A program made the translations under genes and the position numbers. From UBA5239 sp040391785 (lineage in GTDB: Bacteria; Verrucomicrobiota; Lentisphaeria; Victivallales; Victivallaceae): a stretch of 64,000 bases of DNA. The stretch is taken from the NCBI GenBank assembly GCA_040391785.1, contig JBEBXH010000019.1:1-64000 (forward strand). The letters run 5' to 3'. The first letter of the stretch is position 1. Each line of letters starts with the position of its first letter. The notes below the pieces were generated by a model, which saw nothing but the letters and a program-made list of their open reading frames with translations, had not been told where the DNA came from and ran no database searches. This document shows, piece by piece, positions 56,729 through 64,000 of the stretch.

Positions 56729-58432
56729 ATGAAGAAAATATTAATCGGTGCGGCGGTGGCCGGTCTGGTCGGCTTGAGTGCTCTGCTGCCCGGATGTGTC
56801 TCGCAGTTCGACCGTCTCCAGCGCGAGGCGGATACCGGCGATATCGACAGTCAGATTGAACTCGGCATGGCATATGTCGTCGGCGGAGTGGCTCCGGTCG
56901 ACTATGAAAAATCGGTGCCGTGGCTGCGGCTGGCGTCGCAGTTCGGCAATCCGGTGTCGGTGTATTTCCATGCTTATATTCTGGAAAAAGGGCTGGGCAG
57001 GGAGCTGCCTGCTCCCGAGCGTGCCCGCGGCATGTATGAACGGGCGTTCAACTCGCTTTCGCGCTCCAATATCACCGATCAACTGCCCAAAATGTATGTG
57101 CTTGGTCTGCAGTATTACTACGGACGCGGCACGGCGCGCGATACCGAAAAGGCGCTGCGCCTTTTCCTGAACTGCTACCGCGAGAACTATTTCCCGGCGG
57201 CGGTGGAACTGGGCAAGATGTATTATTTCGGCGACGGCGTCGAGCGTGACCTTGACCAGGCGAAGAGTTATTTCTTCCGGGCCGCGGAGAAGGATTTCCC
57301 CGAGGCGCAGTATTATCTGGCGCTGATTTATTTTGTCGAGAAAAATAACAAGCTGGGCAACAAACAGCTCGGTTACGCGGCGGAGCTGAATTACGCTCCG
57401 GCCCAGTACGAGGTGGCCGAGCGTATGTCAAAGGGCGGCACCGTGAGCGACGAGGCCCGCAGGCTCTACATTCAGGCCGCCGACAACGGTTATCCCAGGG
57501 CGCAGTTCAAAGTTTACCAACTGCTGGGCTCCGAGCCGAGCCTGGCCCGCAACTATCTGTATCAGGCGGTGGAGCGCTCCTACGCTCCGGCCATGTTGGA
57601 GCTGGCACAGCAGCTCAGCCGCGGCAAAGATCCCGAACCGGTGAAGTCGCTGATCCTCTACGACCTGATCGGCAAGATTTCCAATACCGCCGTGCAGTCG
57701 AATATTGAATTGCTGGATGTCAGTACCGGCATGTATCTGCCGGTCAAATATACCTGGTACGACCTCTCTTTCGGGGCCGATTTCGCCATCACGTCCACTG
57801 AGATCCGGCGCACGGTGACCGGCTTCCTGGCGGGCATCCTCGAGGGCAGCCGGACGACGTTTGAGAACGATCTGGCCCGGAGCTACAAGGGATTTTACAT
57901 GGGGCTCGACTGGTATGTGATGCAGGAGTACCGGATGCCGCCGAACTGGATTTCGATGATCTTCAAGGCGGCGCACAAGTTCGAACAGGACAAGCCTGGT
58001 TTCTGGCTGAATTACGGCATCTGCGCCGTTCAGGCCGGACAGGGCGAAATGGTCATGTATGCGGCCGCCAAAATGCGCGAGACCGCCGCCAAAATCGGCA
58101 ACCGCGACGACCAGCGGCTCTTCATCGAACTGACGAATCTCATGAAAACCGCCGGGCTGGTGATGATCGGCCAGGAGGATGAAGCCTATAATTTCCTCTA
58201 CGTCGAGGGCCGCCTGAAAAACGCCGCCAACCCGTATCTGGTCAACTGCCTGAACAAATGGCTCCGCCCGGCGCTGAAAAATCCGAACAAATTCTCGGTC
58301 GCCACCGGCATTCCGGAGAAAGCCCTCGGCACGTACATGAATTATCCGCGTGAGGCGTTTTATGATTTCGAGTCGGGCGCGGAAGTCACCGAGCGGGTCA
58401 AAGTCGAAGAGCCGAAGGTGAATGCCCAATGA
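56729..58432 (+). CDS. Sel1-repeat (TPR-like) lipoprotein
   Basis: 567 residues with a lipobox 'LLPGC' (Cys23), followed by about six Sel1-like units of ~36 residues ('SQIELGMAYVVGG', 'AVELGKMYYFGDGVERDLDQ', 'AQYYLALIYFVEKNN'). The C-terminal ~230 residues are an unrecognised helical region. It is likely an envelope scaffold. Its stop overlaps the start of the following ATPase gene (ATGA), so the two probably work together. Confidence 0.8.
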   Translation: MKKILIGAAVAGLVGLSALLPGCVSQFDRLQREADTGDIDSQIELGMAYVVGGVAPVDYEKSVPWLRLASQFGNPVSVYFHAYILEKGLGRELPAPERARGMYERAFNSLSRSNITDQLPKMYVLGLQYYYGRGTARDTEKALRLFLNCYRENYFPAAVELGKMYYFGDGVERDLDQAKSYFFRAAEKDFPEAQYYLALIYFVEKNNKLGNKQLGYAAELNYAPAQYEVAERMSKGGTVSDEARRLYIQAADNGYPRAQFKVYQLLGSEPSLARNYLYQAVERSYAPAMLELAQQLSRGKDPEPVKSLILYDLIGKISNTAVQSNIELLDVSTGMYLPVKYTWYDLSFGADFAITSTEIRRTVTGFLAGILEGSRTTFENDLARSYKGFYMGLDWYVMQEYRMPPNWISMIFKAAHKFEQDKPGFWLNYGICAVQAGQGEMVMYAAAKMRETAAKIGNRDDQRLFIELTNLMKTAGLVMIGQEDEAYNFLYVEGRLKNAANPYLVNCLNKWLRPALKNPNKFSVATGIPEKALGTYMNYPREAFYDFESGAEVTERVKVEEPKVNAQ

Positions 58433-59829
58433 ATGATTTCCGGAAAACGCTGGCGGAGACCAGAACCAGCCTGGAGGTGATTTTCACCAAAATCACCGAC
58501 GGGCAACGGCATTTTCTGGACATCTACCGCCGCGATTTCATCGAACTCTACGCACAGACTCTGAAAGCGATGGCGGACGAGCTGCAGGAGCTGAAACCGG
58601 CGCGGCTTTATCAGGTGCTCGACGTGCAGGCCGATTCCATCGATTTCATCAACGAAATCTGCCGCCGCTGCGGCGGTACCCCCTTGGCGGTGATTCTGGA
58701 AAACAGCATTTCCGACGCCTTTAACGCGGAGGGGCTGATGGCCCGGATCAAGACCTCGCGCGAGCTCAGCGGCAGTGACCGTTTCGCCATTTCGCACGCC
58801 GAGCGGCTGTGCCGGAATTATGACGTCATATCCGCTTATGTCCGCCTTCTGCGCGAGGCCGCCCCCGCCGATGCCCTGTCGCGGTTGAACCCCGACATCG
58901 ACACCGTCCTGACCGTGAAACCGGTTTTGAACGACAGTGATTCCATCGATTATTTCATCAGCAAAGCGGCGGAGAGCGACCCCTTCGCGGGGCACCGCGC
59001 CTACCGTTACCGCGACGGCGAATTCCGGGCGGTGGATCTGGAGTACATTCGGCCGGTGGAGGGATTTTTCGGCTACCTCGGGGTGCGCCAGAATTTCGAC
59101 GAACATTTCGGCGGTTTCGTGCGCGAGGAGCACAACGTGCCGCTGCTGGTTTCCAGTTTGCCCGGCCTGGGCAAGACCCATTTCACCATTTCCTACGCCC
59201 TGCGGCACCCGAAGGTCACGCTGATCCTGCCCGGGCCGGAAGATCTGGAGCAGGGTTTGGAGCGGCTCCTCGCTAAATTGTCGGTGCGCAAGGACCGCAA
59301 ATTTGTGATCTTTTTCGATGATATCGAGCCGGAAAAGATCGACTGGTATTATTTCCGCACCCATATCGGCGGCAGTATTGCGTTGTCGCCGAATATCTGC
59401 GTGGCGGTGGCGTCGAACTTCGAATTTCCGGCGAATATCGCCAGCCGCGGGCTCGGGGTCAAATTCCCGATGTTCGACGAGCTCCGCTGCATGGAAATGA
59501 TCGAGGAATTCCTGATGACCCTGGGCCTGCGGAAGCCCAAGGACACGCTGATCATGAGCATGGCCGCCGACTATGTGGAGAAGTTCGGCCAGCACAAATA
59601 CGAGGAACTCAGCCCCCGGACGCTGATGCGTTATCTGGACATTTACAAGCACGACCGCGCCAAGCGCAAATTCATGCTGGATGCTTCCGCCGGCGACGTG
59701 GTGGTCAAGCCCGACCCGCAGGCGTTTTATTTGTTTTACGTCAAGCTCATGAAGGCCATTCACGGTCCCGATATCGTCAATGTCCTGCAGGAAGAGCGGT
59801 TGAAAAAAGATTTAGGCGTTATTGAATAA
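58429..59829 (+). CDS. DUF815-like AAA+ ATPase
   Basis: 466 residues. The C-terminal ~250 form a P-loop ATPase: 'GFFGYLGVRQNFDEHFGGFV' upstream of Walker A 'SSLPGLGKTHF' (about 243-253), Walker B 'FVIFFDDIE' and the sensor 'VAVASNFEF'. These match DUF815 (PF05673-type) ATPases of unknown function. The N-terminal ~200 residues are helical. It is coupled to the Sel1 lipoprotein gene. Confidence 0.75.
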   Translation: MNDFRKTLAETRTSLEVIFTKITDGQRHFLDIYRRDFIELYAQTLKAMADELQELKPARLYQVLDVQADSIDFINEICRRCGGTPLAVILENSISDAFNAEGLMARIKTSRELSGSDRFAISHAERLCRNYDVISAYVRLLREAAPADALSRLNPDIDTVLTVKPVLNDSDSIDYFISKAAESDPFAGHRAYRYRDGEFRAVDLEYIRPVEGFFGYLGVRQNFDEHFGGFVREEHNVPLLVSSLPGLGKTHFTISYALRHPKVTLILPGPEDLEQGLERLLAKLSVRKDRKFVIFFDDIEPEKIDWYYFRTHIGGSIALSPNICVAVASNFEFPANIASRGLGVKFPMFDELRCMEMIEEFLMTLGLRKPKDTLIMSMAADYVEKFGQHKYEELSPRTLMRYLDIYKHDRAKRKFMLDASAGDVVVKPDPQAFYLFYVKLMKAIHGPDIVNVLQEERLKKDLGVIE

Positions 59830-59849
59830 CATATATAAAGGATTGAATT

Positions 59850-60848
59850 ATGACGACAAGTTTCCCTGTTCTCGGCTATGATGTCGGCGGTACCAAAATC
59901 GCAGTGGCGCTGATGATGAGTGACGGCGAGGTCATTGGTTCCGAACGCTTTGACAACAAGGACACCGAGCCCGATGAAATGCTCGCCAAGCTCGCCGACT
60001 GCGGCCAGCGGCTGATCGACGCCGCCGGGCTGAAAAACAGCGACGTCCGCGGCATCGGCGTCTCCTCCCCCGGACCCGCCGACATCCCGAACGGCATCAT
60101 GACCGCTCCGCCGAACAACCGCAAATGGCGCAATGTCCGCATCTGCGAATATCTTTCGAATAAGCTCGGCATTCAGGCGATCATGGAAAACGACGCGAAT
60201 GCGGGGATGTTGGCCGAGTGGTTTTTCGGCGCCGGGCGCGGCTGCCGCGACGTGATTTACCTGACCATGAGCACCGGCATCGGCGGCGGGATCATTGCTG
60301 CGGGGCACCTGATCGACGGCGTCGGATATTATGGCGGCGAAGTCGGCCATGTGGTCATCGACATCAACGGCCCGGAATGCGGCTGCGGCATGCACGGCTG
60401 CTACGAGGCATTTTGCGGCGGCCGCGCGGTGGCGCTGCGCTTGCAGAAAGAACTGTGCCACCAGCATGACTGCGCCATTGTCAAAGCCGCCGGCGGCAAG
60501 GTCGAAAATATCGACTTCATGGCGCTGGAAACTGCGGTCAGGGGCGGCGATTCCTACGCCCGCACGGTCTGGGACGAAATCATGGTCCGCAACGCTCAGG
60601 GCATCGGCATCCTGGTCAATACCTTCAATCCCGAAAAGATCATTCTCGGCACCATTGCCTGGGCCGCCGGCGATCTCTTCATGGAACCGTTGATGAAGCA
60701 CCTGCCGCGTTTCTGCTGGAAGGAATCCCTGGCCGGTTGCGAGATCACCACCAGCGCGCTGCGCCGTGACATCGGTTCCTACGCCGGCCCCGCGGTGGTC
60801 CTGAACCACCTTTACGAGCAAGGCCTCTTTGATCCCTTTTGTCAATGA
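59850..60848 (+). CDS. ROK-family sugar kinase
   Basis: 332 residues with the ATP-binding 'GYDVGGTKIAVA', the sugar-binding region 'VMENDANAGMLAEW'-like (here IMENDANAGML), 'MSTGIGGGII' and 'GEVGHVVID', and the zinc motif 'CGCGMHGCYEAFC' (about residue 177). It lacks an N-terminal HTH and is therefore a kinase and not a NagC-type repressor. It phosphorylates glucose, N-acetylglucosamine or a similar hexose with ATP, in line with the nearby glycan-processing genes. Confidence 0.9.
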   Translation: MTTSFPVLGYDVGGTKIAVALMMSDGEVIGSERFDNKDTEPDEMLAKLADCGQRLIDAAGLKNSDVRGIGVSSPGPADIPNGIMTAPPNNRKWRNVRICEYLSNKLGIQAIMENDANAGMLAEWFFGAGRGCRDVIYLTMSTGIGGGIIAAGHLIDGVGYYGGEVGHVVIDINGPECGCGMHGCYEAFCGGRAVALRLQKELCHQHDCAIVKAAGGKVENIDFMALETAVRGGDSYARTVWDEIMVRNAQGIGILVNTFNPEKIILGTIAWAAGDLFMEPLMKHLPRFCWKESLAGCEITTSALRRDIGSYAGPAVVLNHLYEQGLFDPFCQ

Positions 60849-60953
60849 AAAATATTGACAATTTACCATTTGCAGGCTTGATTTGGAATTAATGAGGTGG
60901 TAGAGTATTCTGAAAGGAGTACTCAACCAACCAAACCAAAAAGGGGGTAAAAA

Positions 60954-61649
60954 ATGATCAGAACATTATTCTCGGCTGTCATTCTCTGTGGTACGATGAT
61001 TGCGATTGATTGCGCCGCCCAGGCGCAACAGGCGAACGTGATTAAACCGCTGCCGCTTATTTCGATGACGGCTGAATGCAGCAAATGCAAATCCGACAAG
61101 ACAAGAAGTGTGGACGTAAGGTACCCGAAGCAATATACGCCAACCAATATCGAGGGGGCAATCACGTCCAAAACAATAACGAGAAGAAATGTCGATACCA
61201 AAGGCAAATGCAGTTGCGGATTCAGCAAGGCCACGGTACGCGTCATGTACGGTTTCGAAAAACCGGCCGATCAGGAAGAATCGGCTAACGAGGAAGAACC
61301 GAACACCCAGGTGCAGCCGAATACCCCTACTCCGGTGCAGCCGAATACCCCTACTCCGGTGCAGCCGAATACCCGGATACAGCCGAAGCCCCAGGTGCAA
61401 AAGTCGAACGTGATCAGACCTCTGCCGTTTATCTCGTTGACGGCTGAATGCGCCAAATGCAAAACCGACAAAACAAGAAGCGTGGAAGTAAAGTATCCGA
61501 AGCAATATACGCCAACCAATGTCGAGGGGGCAATCACCTCCAAAACAATAGTAAGAAGAGGCGTCCAGCTTAAAAGCGGCAAATGCAGCTGCGGATTCGG
61601 CAAGGCCACGGTACGCATCATGTACGGTTTCGAAGAAGAAGCTGACTAA
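60954..61649 (+). CDS. Secreted protein with duplicated Cys domain and Pro-Thr linker
   Basis: 231 residues: a signal peptide (FSAVILCGTMIAIDCAAQAQ), then two copies of a ~75-residue domain (about 28-102 and 152-228). Each has 'AECSKCK/AECAKCK', 'YPKQYTPTN', 'EGAITSKTI' and 'KCSCGF..ATVR', with the Cys arrangement CxxC...CxC. The linker contains near-identical Q-P-N-T-P-T-P-V units encoded by 24-nt direct repeats. The domain looks metal-binding or disulfide-stabilised. No family is recognised. GGGGGT precedes the ATG. Confidence 0.75.
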   Translation: MIRTLFSAVILCGTMIAIDCAAQAQQANVIKPLPLISMTAECSKCKSDKTRSVDVRYPKQYTPTNIEGAITSKTITRRNVDTKGKCSCGFSKATVRVMYGFEKPADQEESANEEEPNTQVQPNTPTPVQPNTPTPVQPNTRIQPKPQVQKSNVIRPLPFISLTAECAKCKTDKTRSVEVKYPKQYTPTNVEGAITSKTIVRRGVQLKSGKCSCGFGKATVRIMYGFEEEAD

Positions 61650-61652
61650 GGC

Positions 61653-61681
61653 TTGACATTACCGTAACCATAGTTGATAAC
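61653..61681 (+). promoter_or_regulatory. Possible promoter of uvrC
   Basis: TTGACA (61653-61658) and GATAAC (61676-61681) with a 17-bp spacer, 49 nt before the uvrC start. The -35 is perfect; the -10 is 4/6. Confidence 0.4.
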
Positions 61682-61729
61682 CTTATCCTTACGTTTTCGA
61701 TCCCTTTGCCAAGGCCAGACGAGGAATAA

Positions 61730-63196
61730 ATGCCAGACAGGTCGACAGGATTTCACCCCGGTGAGGTACCGGCCAAACCGGGGGTTTATATTTTCCGGGA
61801 CCGCTTCGGCAAGGTTATTTACGTCGGCAAGGCGAGTAATTTGCGGCGGCGGCTGAGTCATTATTTCCAGCCGTCGCAGGAGCGCCGCGCCGATCCCAAG
61901 CTGCGTTCGCTGATCAAGTCCATCGACAGCTGGGAATTTCAGATCGTCCGCAACGAGGACGAATCGCTGATTCTCGAGTCACGGCTGATCAAACAGTACG
62001 CGCCCCGTTACAACGTCCTGATGCGCGACGACAAGCGCTATTTGATGGCCAAAATCAACATGAACGACCCGTGGCCGCGCATTGAGCTGGCCCGGTTGCG
62101 CAAGGACGACGGCGCGCTTTATTTCGGACCGTTTCCGCAGGGCGGGGCGCTGCGCGACACCATCGAATTCCTGACCATTCATTTCGGGCTGCGTTCGTGC
62201 GCGGAGCAGGAGCCCGGCCCGGAGGTCCGTAAGCACTGTTTGAAGCGCGTCGTCAAAGACTGTTCGCGCCCCTGTGACGGCTCCGTGACGCAGGAGCAGT
62301 ACCGGGCGCTGGTCGAAAAAATGCTCGGCGTGATTCAGGGCGACACCTCCGAACTGGTCGCGGAGCTGGAAAAGAAAATGAAGGAACAGGCCGCCGAGGC
62401 CAAGTTCGAGCGGGCGGCCAAAACCCGCGACATCATCACCAATATCAAGCAGATTTTCGGCCGCAAGAGCCGCAGCTTCGCCAATGCCCGGGTGGCCGCG
62501 CCCCCCGGCGAGGAAGCGGTGACGGATCTGCAGGAGGCGCTGGGAATGCATTTCCCGCCGAGCTATATCGAGTGCTTCGACAACTCGAATCTGATGGGAA
62601 CCTTCGCGGTTTCCAGCGAGGTCTGCTTTGTCAACGGCCGCCCGGCGCGCGACCGCTACCGGCGTTTCCGGGTGAAAACCGTGGACCAGATCGACGACTT
62701 CGCCACCATGCGCGAGGTCCTCACCCGTCATTACAGCCGCAAGCTCGAGGAAAAACAGAAACCGCCCTCGCTGATCGTGATCGACGGCGGCAAAGGGCAA
62801 CTCTCCGCCGCCATCCGGGCGCTGCTGGACATCGGTTATCCGGCGGTGCCGATCATCGGGCTGGCCGAGCGCAACGAAGAAGTGTTCCTGCCGGGCCGTT
62901 CGGAGCCGCTCGTGCTCGACAAGCACCGTCCGGCGCTGCGTTTGCTGCAGGCGCTTCGCGACGAGGCCCACCGCTTCGCCATCACCTATCACCGCCAGCT
63001 CAGGCTGAGGCGGATTCAGGAATCACTACTGGACGACATTCCCGGCATTGGCGATAACCGCAAAAAAGCCCTGCTACGCGCCTTCGGTTCGGTCCGCGAA
63101 TTGCGCAAGGCCACTGCGGATGAGATTGCCGACAGAGTGCCCGGCATCGGCCTGACCTTCGCCGAGACCATCCTCGAGCACCTGCAAAAGGACTAA
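61730..63196 (+). CDS. uvrC: Excinuclease ABC subunit C (short form)
   Basis: 488 residues; makes the dual incisions in nucleotide excision repair with UvrA and UvrB. The GIY-YIG nuclease is at residues ~15-95 ('PGVYIFRD', 'VIYVGKASNLRRRL'). The UVR UvrB-binding helix is at ~195-225. The RNase H-like second nuclease includes 'ECFDNSNLMGTFAV' (about 282) and 'LIVIDGGKGQL'. Tandem HhH motifs end the protein ('LDDIPGIGDNRKKALL'). It is about 120 residues shorter than E. coli UvrC, lacking most of the segment between UVR and the C-terminal nuclease. AGGAA precedes the ATG. Confidence 0.93.
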   Translation: MPDRSTGFHPGEVPAKPGVYIFRDRFGKVIYVGKASNLRRRLSHYFQPSQERRADPKLRSLIKSIDSWEFQIVRNEDESLILESRLIKQYAPRYNVLMRDDKRYLMAKINMNDPWPRIELARLRKDDGALYFGPFPQGGALRDTIEFLTIHFGLRSCAEQEPGPEVRKHCLKRVVKDCSRPCDGSVTQEQYRALVEKMLGVIQGDTSELVAELEKKMKEQAAEAKFERAAKTRDIITNIKQIFGRKSRSFANARVAAPPGEEAVTDLQEALGMHFPPSYIECFDNSNLMGTFAVSSEVCFVNGRPARDRYRRFRVKTVDQIDDFATMREVLTRHYSRKLEEKQKPPSLIVIDGGKGQLSAAIRALLDIGYPAVPIIGLAERNEEVFLPGRSEPLVLDKHRPALRLLQALRDEAHRFAITYHRQLRLRRIQESLLDDIPGIGDNRKKALLRAFGSVRELRKATADEIADRVPGIGLTFAETILEHLQKD

Positions 63197-64000
63197 GCGT
63201 TCATCGCCAGGTAGACGATATAAGCGGCGTAAACCACCAGCAGCACGATGCCTTCCCAACGGACGATTTTCGTCTCGGTTTTCATGAAGGGCAGCAGGAT
63301 GATCGTGGCAAAAATGAGTACTCCCCAGTCCGCGTAAGTAATCCCGGCGGATGCCACCGGGCGGATCAGCGCCGTGACCCCGATGATGCCGAGAATATTG
63401 AACATATTCGAGCCGACCACGTTGCCGATGGCGATATCCTGTTGGCCCCGGCAGGCGGCGACCACGCTGGTGGCCAGTTCGGGCAGACTGGTGCCGACCG
63501 CGACGATGGTCAGTCCGATCACGGCTTCGGAGAGCCCGGCCATGCGGCCGAGGTCCACCGCGCCGTCCACCATGAATTTACCGCCGAGCACCAGCGCCCC
63601 GAGCCCGCCGAGCACCAGCAATACGCTGACCGGTATGGAATAAGATTTCATCTCTTCTTCACTGGCGGCGTCGCTCTGCGTTTCGCGCTTCTCCATCCGG
63701 ATGTTCCAGATCAGGTAAGCGATCAGCCCGGCGAACAGAATTCCGCCGCTGATGCGGTTGAAGCCGCCGGCGAGGATGCCGATGGCGGCGAAGGCGATGG
63801 TGACACCCAACAGGATCGGCATGTCATACCGCAGTACTTTCAGGTGAACGCTGAGCGGCGCGATCACGGCCGAGAGCCCCAGGATCAGCGCGATGTTGCA
63901 GATGTTCGAGCCGATCACGTTTCCGATTGCGATATCGCTCGAACCGCTGATCGCGGCCTGTAAGCTGACCACCAGTTCCGGCGCGCTCGTGGCGGCGGCC
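63193..64000 (-). CDS. K+-dependent Na+/Ca2+ exchanger-like protein (partial)
   Basis: The gene enters from the right window edge; at least 269 residues are visible. Two copies of the alpha-repeat signature are present: 'TSAPELVVSLQAAISG...IAIGNVIGSNICNI' at the visible start and 'GTSLPELATSVVAACRGQQD' with 'IAIGNVVGSNMFNI' in the C-terminal half. They are separated by a polar cytoplasmic loop, with about ten membrane helices expected in total. It exports Ca2+ in exchange for Na+ (CaCA superfamily, YrbG-like). It converges on uvrC with a 4-nt overlap. Confidence 0.9.
   Translation of the reverse strand, partial: AAATSAPELVVSLQAAISGSSDIAIGNVIGSNICNIALILGLSAVIAPLSVHLKVLRYDMPILLGVTIAFAAIGILAGGFNRISGGILFAGLIAYLIWNIRMEKRETQSDAASEEEMKSYSIPVSVLLVLGGLGALVLGGKFMVDGAVDLGRMAGLSEAVIGLTIVAVGTSLPELATSVVAACRGQQDIAIGNVVGSNMFNILGIIGVTALIRPVASAGITYADWGVLIFATIILLPFMKTETKIVRWEGIVLLVVYAAYIVYLAMNA

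Overview
The window looks like a chromosomal segment of a Lentisphaerota/Victivallis-type bacterium (PVC group). The basis is a type-IV-prepilin N-terminus typical of that group, next to secreted glycoside hydrolases, a sialate O-acetylesterase and a DUF5054-like protein. The taxon is inferred from these families only.

Layout. (1) 1-4870: a heptanucleotide repeat array, an IS4-family insertion sequence and decayed sugar-metabolism genes: a prepilin remnant, a DUF5054-like fragment, an intact KDPG/KDPGal aldolase and a broken LysR regulator. (2) 4876-11962: a four-gene operon on the minus strand, lacI regulator - prepilin-like protein - clan-A glycosidase - GH42-like glycosidase, with a near-consensus promoter and palindromic operators. 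(3) about 12220 to 54350: a roughly 42-kb integrative/conjugative element inserted beside an AraC remnant. It carries a MobF relaxase-helicase, a nuclease, a ParB-like protein, a class-II glutamine amidotransferase plus zinc-ribbon amidoligase cassette, HU, a ClpB-like AAA+ ATPase, and a VirB/F-like type IV secretion operon. The T4SS operon has VirB2, 3, 4, 5, 6, two TraE/VirB8-like proteins, VirB9/TraK-like and VirB10, plus a very large secreted coiled-coil protein. Then come a ParA-like ATPase, a large repeat protein, a coupling protein whose membrane helices lie at the C-terminus, and a recombinase cluster built of two [integrase - HTH - unknown] modules plus a third, catalytically degenerate recombinase. 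(4) 54355-64000: chromosomal genes: sialate O-acetylesterase, Sel1-repeat lipoprotein with a DUF815-like ATPase, ROK kinase, a duplicated-domain secreted protein, a short UvrC and a Na+/Ca2+ exchanger.

Two families of non-coding elements inside the mobile element are the most striking observations. First, a 30-bp palindrome (9-bp arms, 12-bp spacer) occurs four times. Each copy ends exactly 16 bp before a promoter -35 box, in front of the relaxase and three recombinase-module genes, which implies one regulator couples excision to mobilisation. Second, a three-stem element of about 60 nt occurs five times, with a probable diverged sixth copy, always 17-90 nt upstream of a start codon. Its third stem shows compensatory base changes between copies, and one copy is translated as an in-frame peptide insert in the VirB9-like protein.
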